Notes: generated by a model not told the origin, from the sequence alone. A stretch of 64,000 nt of DNA from JAOUEA01 sp963821925 (GCA_963821925.1 CAWGFO010000001.1:558001-622000), one strand, 5' to 3'. Numbered from the stretch's first letter, positions 33,110-41,921 are shown. Numbers and translations are program-made.

Positions 33110-33429
33110 GCCATCTCTCCTTCCAGCTCGTGCTTCAGGTCGGCCAGTGCCGAGACCTGCTGCTCCGTGTACTTGTCGATCCACCGGTCGTGGACCAACC
33201 GGATCGGCACCGGGTTGAGGAAGTGCAGCTTCTCCCGGCCCGAGCGCCGGGTGACCACGAGCCCGGCGTCCTCGAGGACGCGCAGGTGCTTCATCACGCC
33301 GAACCGCGTCATCTCCAGCTCGGACTCGAGCTCGGTCAGCGTGCGGCCGTCACGCGCGAAGAGCCGGTCGAGCAGGAAGCGTCGCGTCGGATCTGCGAGC
33401 GCCTTGAACACACGGTCGTCGTCGGTCAC
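33106..33429 (-). CDS. ArsR-family transcriptional regulator
   Basis: 107 residues: DDRVFKALADPTRRFLLDRL, TLTELESELEMTRFGVMKHL and RVLEDAGLVVTRRSGREKLH form the winged helix. No metal-site Cys pair is seen. The C-terminus (RWIDKYTEQQVSALADLKHE) is the extended helix usual in ArsR proteins paired with AHSA1-like partners. GTG 33429 is chosen because the promoter just upstream would give a transcript beginning at or next to that codon. It overlaps the SRPBCC gene. Confidence 0.9.
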   Translation of the reverse strand: MTDDDRVFKALADPTRRFLLDRLFARDGRTLTELESELEMTRFGVMKHLRVLEDAGLVVTRRSGREKLHFLNPVPIRLVHDRWIDKYTEQQVSALADLKHELEGEMA

Positions 33430-33435
33430 GGGGCG

Positions 33436-33465
33436 AGAATAGGTGACTAGATAGTCACATGTCAA
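33436..33465 (-). promoter_or_regulatory. arsR-SRPBCC promoter with operator in spacer, probable leaderless start
   Basis: On the minus strand TTGACA (33465-33460), an 18-bp spacer and TATTCT (33441-33436). The spacer holds the palindrome GTGACTA-tc-TAGTCAC (33458-33443), the likely ArsR operator. The start point expected 6-7 nt after the -10 coincides with the GTG at 33429. Confidence 0.8.
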
Positions 33466-33523
33466 CTCCCGATCGATCGTAGGTATCGTGACCGGAGGAT
33501 TCCCTACGAGAGAGAGGTTCCCC

Positions 33524-33964
33524 ATGCGCACGCACCGCAGGTTCGCGGCATCGATGGTCATGCTGGTCGCGGTGATGGGCCTGGTCGCCGGCGCGTGCAG
33601 CTCCGACGAACCGAGCTCGACCGTGTCCGATCAGCAGGAGTGCGCGGCGGTCGCCGCGCTGAAGGACTCGGTCACCGCGCTGACGGAGATCCAGCCGGCG
33701 CAGGACGGTCTCACGGCGCTCCAGGACGCGGTCACCCAGGTGAAGGATGACCTCGCGACCGCGAAGGCCGCCGTGTCGACGGCCATGGCTCCCGCCGTGG
33801 ACGACGTGCAATCCGCGTTCGATCAGCTGGAGTCGGCGTTGCAGGGCGTCACGACGAGCAACCTCGCGACCTCTGCGACCGAGATCGGGACCGCGTTGGT
33901 CGGCGTCGGAACGGCCCTCGACACCCTGAAGACCGAACTCGCCGACCGGTGCCCCGGGGCCTGA
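33524..33964 (+). CDS. Small lipoprotein, helical
   Basis: 146 residues. A signal peptide ends with lipobox VAGAC (Cys about residue 26). The mature part is almost wholly helical, with heptad-like Ala/Leu/Val/Thr pattern (TALTEIQPAQDGLTALQDAV, then QSAFDQLESALQGVTTS), suggesting a coiled-coil bundle at the outer face of the membrane. Two Cys (QQECAAV and DRCPGA) may form a disulfide. No family recognised. Divergent from the arsR operon. Confidence 0.75.
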   Translation: MRTHRRFAASMVMLVAVMGLVAGACSSDEPSSTVSDQQECAAVAALKDSVTALTEIQPAQDGLTALQDAVTQVKDDLATAKAAVSTAMAPAVDDVQSAFDQLESALQGVTTSNLATSATEIGTALVGVGTALDTLKTELADRCPGA

Positions 33965-33983
33965 CACCGGCCGATCCCCCTCG

Positions 33984-34433
33984 TCAACGGGCGCGGCCCT
34001 CCCGGAGCATCGCGACGGACCTCTCGATCCGGCGCTGCCGGGTCTCCGCCGCCTTGGCTCCTTCGATCGAGAGCACGTGCCACCGCTGGTTGCTGTACGA
34101 GAGTCCCTCGAAGAACGCCTTGGCCTTCGGCTCGGCCTTCAGGGCCTTCGCGAAGTCTGGCGGCATCTCGACCTCGCGCGGGGCGGCGTCGAGCTCGAGC
34201 GTGACGTCGACCCCGTCGCCCGCCGCGAGTCCCGTGGCCTCGCGGTGCTCGGCGGCGAACGGCAGCATGTAGTCGTCGCCCCAGGCGGCGATCGAGCTTC
34301 GGTACGTGTGATCACCGATCGTGACGAGGACCTTCGGTCGCTTCCCCGCGTTCAGGTCCTCGACGACCTCCCGGGGCACGGGGATCCCGGTCGCGGTCTT
34401 GCCGTTCAGCTGGATCGTGGATCGGAACTCCAT
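33984..34433 (-). CDS. YdeI/OmpD-associated family protein with DUF1905 domain
   Basis: 149 residues. The N-terminal DUF1905 part (FRSTIQLNGKTATGIPVPRE, KVLVTIGDHTYRSSIAAWGD) is followed by the YdeI-type C-terminus (MPPDFAKALKAEPKAKAFFE, SYSNQRWHVLSIEGAKAAET). Function unknown; frequent in soil bacteria. ATG 34433 has a GGGAGGG site, so it is preferred to the upstream ATG at 34445. Confidence 0.88.
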   Translation of the reverse strand: MEFRSTIQLNGKTATGIPVPREVVEDLNAGKRPKVLVTIGDHTYRSSIAAWGDDYMLPFAAEHREATGLAAGDGVDVTLELDAAPREVEMPPDFAKALKAEPKAKAFFEGLSYSNQRWHVLSIEGAKAAETRQRRIERSVAMLREGRAR

Positions 34434-34469
34434 CGTCCCTCCCATTCGAGGCCGCCTTCGATCGTCGCG

Positions 34470-35261
34470 CTAGGCGGCGAAGAACGATTCCAGCACAGGA
34501 GCGAGTACCTCGGGCGCCGCGCCGTGTTCCTGGCCGTCGAGGGTACGACGCTCGGCCCCGGGGATCGCCGCGGCGACGGCCGACACCGCGTTCCGCGCCC
34601 AATCGGGGCTGTTGCCGCCGTCGATCACGAGCGTCGGGATCGTGACGTCGCTCGCCCACCCGGCGGGCAGCGGCCGACCTGACATGTGGTCGCCCATCAC
34701 CCGGCCGTCGTACGCGATCGTGTGGGCGAGGGCCTCCATCGCAGGCCACATCGGTGCGTCTCGCATCTGGTCGACCACCGCGGACGGCAACCCGACCCCG
34801 GTCGTCATGAAGTAGGCGACCGCGTCGCCCCGCCGGCCCTCGGCGACGAGTCGATCGAGCTGCTCGAAGTAGTCGGCCGGAAGCGGCGGCCGGCTGTCGT
34901 CCACGATGAAGGGCGGCTCGTACACCGCGACCTTCGTGATCGGGAGCCCGCGGATCACGGCCTCGATCGCGAGGGCAGCGCCCGACGAGTGGCCGAGCAC
35001 GAACCCCGAACCGCCGACGGCATCGAGGAGTGCCGCGAGGTCCTCGACCTCGCGCTCGACCGCGTACGGCGGGGTGTCGCCGCTGTCGCCCCGGCCCCGC
35101 CGGTCGTAGGCCACCACCGAGAACCTCGCCGCGAGGACCGCGGCCAGATCGGCCGCTGCCGACCGGTCGCTCAAGGCGCCACCGACGACGATCAGCGGCG
35201 GGCCGTCACCCGTCCGCTCGAACGCGATCGTCGTGCCGTCGGCGGAACGGACGGTGTCCAT
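34470..35261 (-). CDS. Alpha/beta hydrolase
   Basis: 263 residues. VVGGALSDR takes the place of the usual HG oxyanion motif, YDRRGRGDSGDTPPYAVERE is typical, the nucleophile elbow is LGHSSGAALA, and His in DGQEHGAAP follows the acid region (VIDGGNSPD). A complete hydrolase core of unknown substrate. It follows the BBE oxidase gene (13-nt gap) and may be the last gene of the arsR-SRPBCC-SRPBCC-BBE operon. Confidence 0.85.
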   Translation of the reverse strand: MDTVRSADGTTIAFERTGDGPPLIVVGGALSDRSAAADLAAVLAARFSVVAYDRRGRGDSGDTPPYAVEREVEDLAALLDAVGGSGFVLGHSSGAALAIEAVIRGLPITKVAVYEPPFIVDDSRPPLPADYFEQLDRLVAEGRRGDAVAYFMTTGVGLPSAVVDQMRDAPMWPAMEALAHTIAYDGRVMGDHMSGRPLPAGWASDVTIPTLVIDGGNSPDWARNAVSAVAAAIPGAERRTLDGQEHGAAPEVLAPVLESFFAA

Positions 35262-35274
35262 CGAGCGCTCCTCA

Positions 35275-36648
35275 TCAGTCGGTGGCCGGCGGGATGTTCT
35301 GGTTCAGGCGGAAGAGGTTCGTCGGATCGTAGCGGGCCTTGATCTCGCGGAGGCGGTCCCAGGTCTCGCCCGGGTACGCGTCGCGGATCCTCGCCTCGCC
35401 CTCGTTACCGAGGAAGTTCGCGTACACCCCCTGGTCCTCCTGGCGCAGGGCGTCGGCGAACGCGCCGACCCAGGCGTCGTGCTCGGGCAGCTCCTCGACC
35501 GAGCCGCAGAGCGCGGCGAGGTTCACCATGATCTTCGACGAGCGATGCGCGAACGCGGTGGCGTCCGACGGGACGCGCGCCATCGCGCCGCCGAGGACCC
35601 GGAGCTGCGCGGCCGCCATCTGCGCGGTCGAGGCGTCGAGCCGTTCGAGGATCGTCTCGGCCGCCGCCTCGTCGATCCGGTCCAGGAACATCGAACGGTG
35701 GGCCGCGATCGGCCGGTAGCCCGGGTCGTCCGGCGGATAGAGCTCGGGGTACGGCATCGGGTGCAGCAGGTCGGCGAGCGGTTCGGCCAGCGCCCGGAAG
35801 GGTGCGAGCGCGCGTTCGCCTGCCTCGAGCTCACCCGACCAACACATCAAGGCGAGGATCACGCGTTCCCCGTGCACCGCCTCCGGCAGGAAGGGCATCG
35901 GCGGCGCCGTCATCACGTTCGCGATCGTGGAGAGCTCCTCGCGAGCCTCCTCGGCTTCGGCGATGAACCCCACGATCGTCTCGGGGGTGGCCGGCAGCAC
36001 GAGCATCCCGCCGATCACCGTGGCGATCGGGTGCAGCCGGAACCGGAACCGCGTGACGACGCCGAAGTTGCCGCCGCCGCCGCGGATCGCCCAGAAGAGG
36101 TCCGGATGCGACGCCTCGTCCGCGTGCAGGATGTCGCCGTCGGCCGTCACGACCTCGGCGGCCAGCAGGTCGTCGATCGTGAGGCCGTGCGTGCGCACGA
36201 GGTAGCCCACACCGCCGCCGACCGTGATGCCGCCGACCCCGACCGTCCCGGTGTCGCCGAACCCGATCGCGAGCCCGTGGGCCGAGGTCGCAGCCGCCAC
36301 CTCGGCGGCGGTCAGCCCGGTCCCGACCCACGCCGAGCGGTCCTCGACGTCGATCTGGATCGTGTTCAGGTCGCGGAGATCGAGCACGATCCCCGTCTCG
36401 GTCGTGCTGTGGTCCGCCGTGCTGTGGCCGCCGCTGCGCACGGCGAGCTCTGCGCCGGTCTCACGCGCCACCCCGATCACGCGGGCCACGTCCTGGGCAT
36501 CGGCCGCCCGCACGATCAGGGGCGGCCTCGGGTCGACGCCCCCGTAGAAGATCGTGCGTGCGCGGTCGTACCCCTCGTCGCCGGGGGTTAACAGGGCACC
36601 GGCGATGCCGGCGACTCGGAGTGCCTCGATCGGATCGATCGTCGTCAT
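35275..36648 (-). CDS. FAD-binding oxidoreductase of the berberine-bridge-enzyme type
   Basis: 457 residues. The PCMH-type FAD domain has AVRSGGHSTADHST, whose His is the usual covalent attachment site, and GTVGVGGITVGGGVGYLVRT, where the second (Cys) attachment site of bicovalent enzymes is absent. The C-terminal BBE motif (YDPTNLFRLNQNI) is intact. Such enzymes oxidise alcohols, sugars or alkaloid-like compounds with oxygen. It overlaps the upstream SRPBCC gene by ATGA, so it is the fourth gene of an ArsR-controlled operon. Confidence 0.9.
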   Translation of the reverse strand: MTTIDPIEALRVAGIAGALLTPGDEGYDRARTIFYGGVDPRPPLIVRAADAQDVARVIGVARETGAELAVRSGGHSTADHSTTETGIVLDLRDLNTIQIDVEDRSAWVGTGLTAAEVAAATSAHGLAIGFGDTGTVGVGGITVGGGVGYLVRTHGLTIDDLLAAEVVTADGDILHADEASHPDLFWAIRGGGGNFGVVTRFRFRLHPIATVIGGMLVLPATPETIVGFIAEAEEAREELSTIANVMTAPPMPFLPEAVHGERVILALMCWSGELEAGERALAPFRALAEPLADLLHPMPYPELYPPDDPGYRPIAAHRSMFLDRIDEAAAETILERLDASTAQMAAAQLRVLGGAMARVPSDATAFAHRSSKIMVNLAALCGSVEELPEHDAWVGAFADALRQEDQGVYANFLGNEGEARIRDAYPGETWDRLREIKARYDPTNLFRLNQNIPPATD

Positions 36649-37127
36649 GTGTCGTGCCTCGCCTTCAGGGCGTCATCGTCGGGCATGCCGCCGACCACCC
36701 GCCCGAGCGTGTCGAGGTAGGCGGGCCAGCCGCTGTTGAAATCGTCGCGGTCCTCGACGGTCGCGAACCCCGTCTGCACCATCGTGAGCAGGGTCTTGCC
36801 GTCCTGCTCTTCGAAGGTGATCGTCATCTCGGTCTCGACGGTGCGTCCGCCCCACTCGGCGACCGTCATCGAGTGTCGGAAGACGAGCCGACGCGGCCGG
36901 TCGACCACCGAGAACACGCGGACCTCGACGTCGGGCTCGACGCCGTTGTAGCCCATCGCGTACGTGGATGTGCCGCCGACCCGGACGTCGGTCTCGCAGC
37001 GCTGCACGGTCCAGCCCTCCTGGCCGGCCCCGTGCAGCTGCTCCTGCGTTGCCGGGTCCACGAACGCGTCGAAGACCTGCTCGGGGGTGGCGTCGTAGAG
37101 CCGCTCGATCCTCAGCTCGTGGCTCAT
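36645..37127 (-). CDS. SRPBCC (AHSA1-like) domain protein
   Basis: 160 residues: ELRIERLYDATPEQVFDAFV, VQRCETDVRVGGTSTYAMG, RRLVFRHSMTVAEWGGR and a C-terminal helix with GWPAYLDTLGRVVGGMPDD. It lies between another SRPBCC gene and the BBE oxidase, overlapping both by ATGA. The repeated pairing of SRPBCC and ArsR suggests a common regulatory logic across this chromosome section. Confidence 0.88.
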   Translation of the reverse strand: MSHELRIERLYDATPEQVFDAFVDPATQEQLHGAGQEGWTVQRCETDVRVGGTSTYAMGYNGVEPDVEVRVFSVVDRPRRLVFRHSMTVAEWGGRTVETEMTITFEEQDGKTLLTMVQTGFATVEDRDDFNSGWPAYLDTLGRVVGGMPDDDALKARHDT

Positions 37128-37588
37128 GCGCCCCCTCCCTGGATCCCTTCGACGTACGCGGCGAGCTTGTCGAGGTAGCTGTTGAAGCCCTCCAGCGACT
37201 CCGGCGTGCGGTACGCGGCCGGGAGTCCTTCCTGGTGGATCGTCAGCTCGGTCTTGCCGCCGAGCTCGGTGAACGTGAGCGTCTGCCGCTCCGGCCCGTC
37301 GGGGTCGCCGAAGACGAGCCGCTCGGGCTCGACGATCTCGATGAAGACGCCCTTGGTCGGGTATTCGGTGCCGTCGGCGTCGTTCACCATCACCGTCTCG
37401 AAACGGCCGCCCGGGCGGGCCTCGATCACGATCGTCTCGAGCGGCGTCGACATGCCGGCAGGCCCCCAGAAGTGCGTGAGGTGCTCGGGCTCGATGAACG
37501 CGCGGAAGACGATCGCGCGCGGGGCATCGAGGACCCGGGTGAACGTGACCTCGCCGAGGTCGGTGTCGGGTGTGGCGTCGCTCATCAT
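37124..37588 (-). CDS. SRPBCC (AHSA1-like) domain protein
   Basis: 154 residues: EVTFTRVLDAPRAIVFRAFI, LTHFWGPAGMSTPLETIVIE, ARPGGRFETVMVNDADGTEY and GFNSYLDKLAAYVEG. A typical AHSA1 homologue. ATG 37588 overlaps the ArsR stop (ATGA); the next Met (37585) is an alternative. Second gene of the arsR operon. Confidence 0.9.
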   Translation of the reverse strand: MMSDATPDTDLGEVTFTRVLDAPRAIVFRAFIEPEHLTHFWGPAGMSTPLETIVIEARPGGRFETVMVNDADGTEYPTKGVFIEIVEPERLVFGDPDGPERQTLTFTELGGKTELTIHQEGLPAAYRTPESLEGFNSYLDKLAAYVEGIQGGGA

Positions 37589-37920
37589 CGTTCTCCTTCC
37601 TTCTGCTGCTCCAGATACGCCTCGAGTCGGTCGAGACGCTGCTCCCACATACGCCGGTAGTGCTCGATCCAGTCCGTAACCTCGTCCATGTCCCCGGGAG
37701 CGATCCGGCACTCTCGCGTGCGGCCGCGCTTCTCGGTGGTCACGAGCTTCGCCTCCTCGAGGATCCGGACGTGCTTCATCACGCCGGGCAGCGAGATGCC
37801 GATCGGCTCGGCCAGCTGACTGATCGAGGCCGGCCCCGCCGACAGACGCTCGAGGATGTCGCGGCGGGTCGGATCCGAGAGCGCCGAGAACGTCCGATCG
37901 AGGACTTGAGACTGAACCAT
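37585..37920 (-). CDS. ArsR-family transcriptional regulator
   Basis: 111 residues: VLDRTFSALSDPTRRDILER, AEPIGISLPGVMKHVRILEE, AKLVTTEKRGRTRECRIAPG. A standard metal-independent ArsR winged helix, first gene of a four-gene operon (arsR, two SRPBCC, BBE oxidase) whose stops and starts all overlap. ATG 37920 lies at the expected transcription start, so translation is probably leaderless. The AACC-N4-GGTT dyad across the start is a candidate operator. Confidence 0.9.
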   Translation of the reverse strand: MVQSQVLDRTFSALSDPTRRDILERLSAGPASISQLAEPIGISLPGVMKHVRILEEAKLVTTEKRGRTRECRIAPGDMDEVTDWIEHYRRMWEQRLDRLEAYLEQQKEGER

Positions 37921-37956
37921 ACGGTTAAGTATCCTGGTGTACCGCCCTTCCGTCAA
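37915..37956 (-). promoter_or_regulatory. arsR-SRPBCC-BBE operon promoter and start-site dyad
   Basis: Minus strand: TTGACG (37956-37951), 17-bp spacer, GATACT (37933-37928). The ATG at 37920 begins 7 nt after the -10, so the mRNA is probably leaderless. AACC-gtat-GGTT (37926-37915) spans the start point and codon and may be the ArsR operator. Confidence 0.7.
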
Positions 37957-38024
37957 CCCCCGATGCGGAATGCCTGGTGGGGGAGCCGGCGTTGTTGCCC
38001 GCATACCCGAGGAGGAGCGCCACC

Positions 38025-39023
38025 ATGCCTGCGATCACCGTCGACGACGTCACCGTCCTGCCCCGCATCCCGGAGGTGGGCGATGCCCCCCAGCGCCCGG
38101 TCCGCTCCGTGACCACGGCGCCGACCGGCGTCGAGGGCGAGGGCTTCCCGGTCCGGCGCGCGTTCGCGGGCGTCGATCTTGCCGACCTCGACCCCTTCAT
38201 CCACATGGACCAGATGGGCGAGGTCGAGTACGCCCCCGGCGAGCCCAAAGGGACACCGTGGCACCCGCACCGGGGATTCGAGACCGTGACCTACATGATC
38301 GACGGCACTTTCGAGCACCAGGACTCGAACGGCGGCGGCGGCGTGATCACGAACGGCGACACGCAGTGGATGACGGCGGGGGCGGGCATCCTCCACATCG
38401 AGAAGCCGCCCGAGCAGCTCGTGATGAGCGGCGGCCTGTTCCACGGGTCGCAGCTCTGGGTGAACCTGCCGAAGGCGCAGAAGTGGTCGCCGCCGCGCTA
38501 CCAAGACCTGCGCGCGAGCGAGGTCGGCCTGCTCGCATCGGCCGACGCCGGCGCGCTGGTGCGGGTGATCGCCGGTGACCTCGCGGGGTACCGAGGTCCC
38601 GGCGACACGTACACGCCGATCACCTACGCGCACGCCACGCTCGCGCCCGGCGCCCGGCTGGACCTCCCGTGGAACCTGGCCTTCAACGCGCTCGCCTACG
38701 TGCTCGCCGGGCGTGGCTCCGTCGGCGCGGAGCGGCGGCCGGTGGAGATGGGTCAGCTCGCCGTCTTCGGTCCCGGCGACGCGCTGCGGATCGAGGCGGC
38801 CGCGAACCAGGAGAGCCGGTCGCCGTCGCTCGAGGTCCTGCTGCTCGGCGGCCGTCCGATCGGCGAGCCGGTCGCCTGGTACGGGCCGTTCGTGATGAAC
38901 ACCCGTGCCGAGCTGATGGAGGCGTTCGAGGACTACCAGGCCGGCAAGCTCGGATCGATCCCGGCCGCCCACCACACGCCGGACGAGATCGTCGTGAGCG
39001 AGCGCGCACCCAACGAGGAGTGA
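38025..39023 (+). CDS. Pirin family protein
   Basis: 332 residues with two cupin domains. The N-terminal cupin has the metal-binding motifs PWHPHRGFETVTYMIDG, HQDSNGGGGVITNGDTQWMT and GAGILHIEKPPEQL, with the His and Glu positions intact. In bacteria pirins have been tied to quercetinase-like activity and metabolic regulation. ATG 38025 follows a GAGGAGG box. Divergent from the arsR operon; about 100 nt between starts. Confidence 0.92.
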   Translation: MPAITVDDVTVLPRIPEVGDAPQRPVRSVTTAPTGVEGEGFPVRRAFAGVDLADLDPFIHMDQMGEVEYAPGEPKGTPWHPHRGFETVTYMIDGTFEHQDSNGGGGVITNGDTQWMTAGAGILHIEKPPEQLVMSGGLFHGSQLWVNLPKAQKWSPPRYQDLRASEVGLLASADAGALVRVIAGDLAGYRGPGDTYTPITYAHATLAPGARLDLPWNLAFNALAYVLAGRGSVGAERRPVEMGQLAVFGPGDALRIEAAANQESRSPSLEVLLLGGRPIGEPVAWYGPFVMNTRAELMEAFEDYQAGKLGSIPAAHHTPDEIVVSERAPNEE

Positions 39024-39063
39024 GTCCCGCTCCATCGGGCGGCGAGGTCTAGCATCGTGGGCC

Positions 39064-40566
39064 ATGGGATCCCCCGGCCTCGGGTCATGGATCGAGCGAC
39101 GCGCGACGTCCTCGCCCTCCGACGTGGCGCTGGTCGTCGACGGTCTGTCCCACACGTATTCGGAGCTCGCGGCGGATGTCCGTCGCGTGGCCGAGGTGCT
39201 GCGGCGTCTCGGCATCGTTCCCGGTGATCGGGTGGCGTTCCATGGTCGCAACGATCCGGCGGCGCTGACCTCCCTGTTCGGGACGACGGCGATCGGCGCC
39301 GTGTGGGTCCCGATCCATCCCGCTCGGCCCGACGACGAGGTGCGAGCCGTGCTCGACGACGCGGAGCCCCGACTCCTGATCCGGGCGCAGCCGCGGTCGC
39401 ACCCCGAGACGACGGTCCAAGAGCTCGAGGCGACCGACCTCTCGGACCTCTCGGGTGACGATCCTTCGCCCGGACCCCTGCCGCCGTGGGAGCCCGACCC
39501 TGGCGATCTCGCGATCCTCGCCTACACCTCGGGCACGACGGGGCGGCCGAAGGGCGTGATGCTCTCCCACGCCAACGTGCTCTGGAACGTGATCCAGATG
39601 CTGGGCGCGGGAGCGTTCGCATCGGCGGATGTCACCCTGGCGGCGGCGCCGTTCACCCGGATGGGAGGGCTCGGCGTCACGGTGCTGCCGACGTTGTTCG
39701 CCGGGGGCGCGGTCGTCGTCCCGTCCGCATCCGACGGCCCAGCGGTGCTGGCGACGATCGAGCAGGCGCGCGTGACCGTGGTCTTCGCGAATCCCGATCT
39801 GCTCGAGGGCATGGTGCGGGCGCCGGGATGGAGTGACGCCGACCTGACCTCGGTCCGCACGGGCGTCGTCGGCGGGGGACTCGTTCCCGAGGAGCTGCTG
39901 CGCGCGTACCTGGATCGGGGCGTCCGCCTCCGCCACGGCTACGGGCTGACCGAGGCCGCGCCGGTCGTCTCGCTGTTGGACGAGCGCGAGGCCGCCACCC
40001 GGGCCGATTCCGTGGGCAAGCCGCTGCCGTTCGTCGACGTCCGCGCCGTGCGTCCCGACGGCTCGGCCTGCGCGCCGGGCGAGATCGGGGCTTGGTGGAT
40101 CCGCGGGCCGAACGTCTCGTCCGGGTACTGGCGCCGCCCACCCGTCGTCGACGCCGACGGGTGGTTCCCGACCGGCGATGTCGGATCGATCGACGCCGAG
40201 GGGTACCTCACCTTCCTCGACCGCGCATCGTCCGCGATGGCGGCCGGTGACGAGGTCGTGTATCCCGCGACGATCGAACGAGCGCTCTACCGCGCCGCGG
40301 GGGTCGCGGACATGGCCGCGGTGGATGTCGACGGATCGATCGTGGCCGCGATCGTCGCGGAAGCGGATGCACCGCCGGACCCGGCCGCGTTGCTCGCTCG
40401 ACTCCGCGATACGTTGGCGCCCCACGAGGCGCCGGGCCGGATCGTGCAGGTGGACGCGATCCCGCGGAACGCCGCAGGGAAGGTCCGCCGGGACGAGCTC
40501 AGGGATCTGATCGGACGGAGCATCGGTTGGCGTGCCCCCGGTCCGACGGCCGACCGTTCGGGATAG
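39064..40566 (+). CDS. AMP-dependent acyl-CoA synthetase / ligase
   Basis: 500 residues, ANL-superfamily enzyme. The AMP-binding signature AYTSGTTGRPKGVMLSHAN is followed by RHGYGLTEAAPVVS, GWFPTGDVGSIDAEGYLTFL (the Asp that binds ribose) and the C-terminal catalytic Lys region IPRNAAGKVRRDEL. It activates a carboxylic acid with ATP and normally transfers it to CoA. The N-terminal half is short, as in many 500-residue family members. Follows pirin after 40 nt. Confidence 0.92.
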   Translation: MGSPGLGSWIERRATSSPSDVALVVDGLSHTYSELAADVRRVAEVLRRLGIVPGDRVAFHGRNDPAALTSLFGTTAIGAVWVPIHPARPDDEVRAVLDDAEPRLLIRAQPRSHPETTVQELEATDLSDLSGDDPSPGPLPPWEPDPGDLAILAYTSGTTGRPKGVMLSHANVLWNVIQMLGAGAFASADVTLAAAPFTRMGGLGVTVLPTLFAGGAVVVPSASDGPAVLATIEQARVTVVFANPDLLEGMVRAPGWSDADLTSVRTGVVGGGLVPEELLRAYLDRGVRLRHGYGLTEAAPVVSLLDEREAATRADSVGKPLPFVDVRAVRPDGSACAPGEIGAWWIRGPNVSSGYWRRPPVVDADGWFPTGDVGSIDAEGYLTFLDRASSAMAAGDEVVYPATIERALYRAAGVADMAAVDVDGSIVAAIVAEADAPPDPAALLARLRDTLAPHEAPGRIVQVDAIPRNAAGKVRRDELRDLIGRSIGWRAPGPTADRSG

Positions 40567-40615
40567 CGAACGATGCCCCCCCGGACGATGCGGTCGACGC
40601 GGTCGAGACGGCGTT

Positions 40616-41122
40616 CTACGGCGCGTCGTGCCGCATCTTGAGGTAGTCGCTCTGGCGCTCCAGGAAGACGAGCCACCCGCGCATCGCCCGCTCGTACTGC
40701 TCGGGCGGGAGGTTGCCGCCACGCTGCGTGAACGTGACCTCGGTGTGGTCGTCGCCCAGATCGCGGAGCACGATGGTCACGACCTCGGCCTGCGCTCCGT
40801 CGGGGTGTTCGGCGTCGGTGAGCGTCAGCACGATCCGTTGAGGCTCGACCACCTCGCGGAACTCCCCCGAGAAGGGGAGCTCGACCTCCTCTGGGCCGTA
40901 GATCATCACGAGGCTCCACCGCCCGCCCGGACGGGCATCCATCGAGATCCGGTCCGGCTTGATCGACGAGCCGGGTTCGCCGAACCACGCGGCCCATGCC
41001 TCGGCCCGGGTCCACGCTTCGAAGACGAGCTCGCGCGGCGCGTCGAACGTCCGCACGATCTCGATCCCGTCCGCGTCGCTGTGGGACGAGACCCGGTCGC
41101 GATCCGGCGTGTGCTCAGGCAT
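40616..41122 (-). CDS. SRPBCC (AHSA1-like) domain protein
   Basis: 168 residues: IEIVRTFDAPRELVFEAWTR, AWAAWFGEPGSSIKPDRISM, ARPGGRWSLVMIYGPEEVEL, EVTFTQRGGNLPPEQYERAM. Close in motif to the decayed copy at 57.6-58.1 kb. No ArsR gene adjoins it; the neighbouring alpha/beta hydrolase (41115-41921) overlaps its start by 8 nt, so both share a transcript. Convergent with the ligase gene. Confidence 0.9.
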   Translation of the reverse strand: MPEHTPDRDRVSSHSDADGIEIVRTFDAPRELVFEAWTRAEAWAAWFGEPGSSIKPDRISMDARPGGRWSLVMIYGPEEVELPFSGEFREVVEPQRIVLTLTDAEHPDGAQAEVVTIVLRDLGDDHTEVTFTQRGGNLPPEQYERAMRGWLVFLERQSDYLKMRHDAP

Positions 41123-41921
41123 CAGGTGGCTCCTCTCGCTCGGTCAGGAAGTCGCGGATGGCGCGGTTGCATCGGTCCGCGGCCTCCAGGTTGCATTGGT
41201 GGCCGACGGCGGGAAGCATCACGAGCGTCGAGCCCGGGATCGTCTCGAGCAGTCCCTGCGCGACGACCCTCGGTGAGCGCTCGTCCTCCTCGCCGTAGAG
41301 CAGCAGGGTGGGGACATCGATCGTCGGCAACACGTCACGGAGATCGGCCTCGGCCATCGCGTGGAGCATCGGCTCGGCGCCCGAACGACGGAACCCGGCC
41401 ATGATCGCCACGGCCTCCTCGACCACCGCCGACGGTACTCGCTCGCTGAACAGGCTCGATGCGAAGGAGCGAGCCACCTCCTCGGGAGGGCGAGCGAGCG
41501 CGTCGAGCGAGCCACGGAGCCGCTCGGCGACCACGTCGGCCGGGAGCGAGCCCGCCCACCCCGCGTACGCGGAGACGAGCACGAGGGTCCGAGGGATCTC
41601 GGGTCGGCGTCGGTACAGCTCGAGCGCCAGGGTCGAGCCCCACGACAGCCCGGCCACGTGCGGCCGAACCAGCCCGAGCGCATCGATGAAGTCCGCGAGC
41701 GCGTCGGCGTACTGCGGCATGCGGAACGCCTCGGGAGGATCCGTCGAGCCGCCGCAGCCCGGCGCGTCCCAGGCGATCACCGTGAACGCGTCCGCGAGTC
41801 CGTCGAGCTGCGGTCGCCACTCCCGGTGATCCGAGAGGCCGCCGTGGAGCAGCACGAGTGTCGGGCCGGTTCCCCGGCGCTCGAAGGCGATCGACAGGTC
41901 TCCGATCGCGACGCGGTCCAT
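41115..41921 (-). CDS. Alpha/beta hydrolase
   Basis: 268 residues: LVLLHGGLSDHREWRPQLDG, IAWDAPGCGGSTDPPE, nucleophile elbow VAGLSWGSTLAL, acid in LLYGEEDERSP and His in PAVGHQCNLEAAD. A complete catalytic core, substrate unknown. It overlaps the downstream SRPBCC gene. Confidence 0.9.
   Translation of the reverse strand: MDRVAIGDLSIAFERRGTGPTLVLLHGGLSDHREWRPQLDGLADAFTVIAWDAPGCGGSTDPPEAFRMPQYADALADFIDALGLVRPHVAGLSWGSTLALELYRRRPEIPRTLVLVSAYAGWAGSLPADVVAERLRGSLDALARPPEEVARSFASSLFSERVPSAVVEEAVAIMAGFRRSGAEPMLHAMAEADLRDVLPTIDVPTLLLYGEEDERSPRVVAQGLLETIPGSTLVMLPAVGHQCNLEAADRCNRAIRDFLTEREEPPDA

Noticed and set aside
40555..40572. CGTTCG-N6-CGAACG stem at the end of the ligase gene
   Set aside because: Six-bp stem containing the stop codon; too weak for a terminator call.
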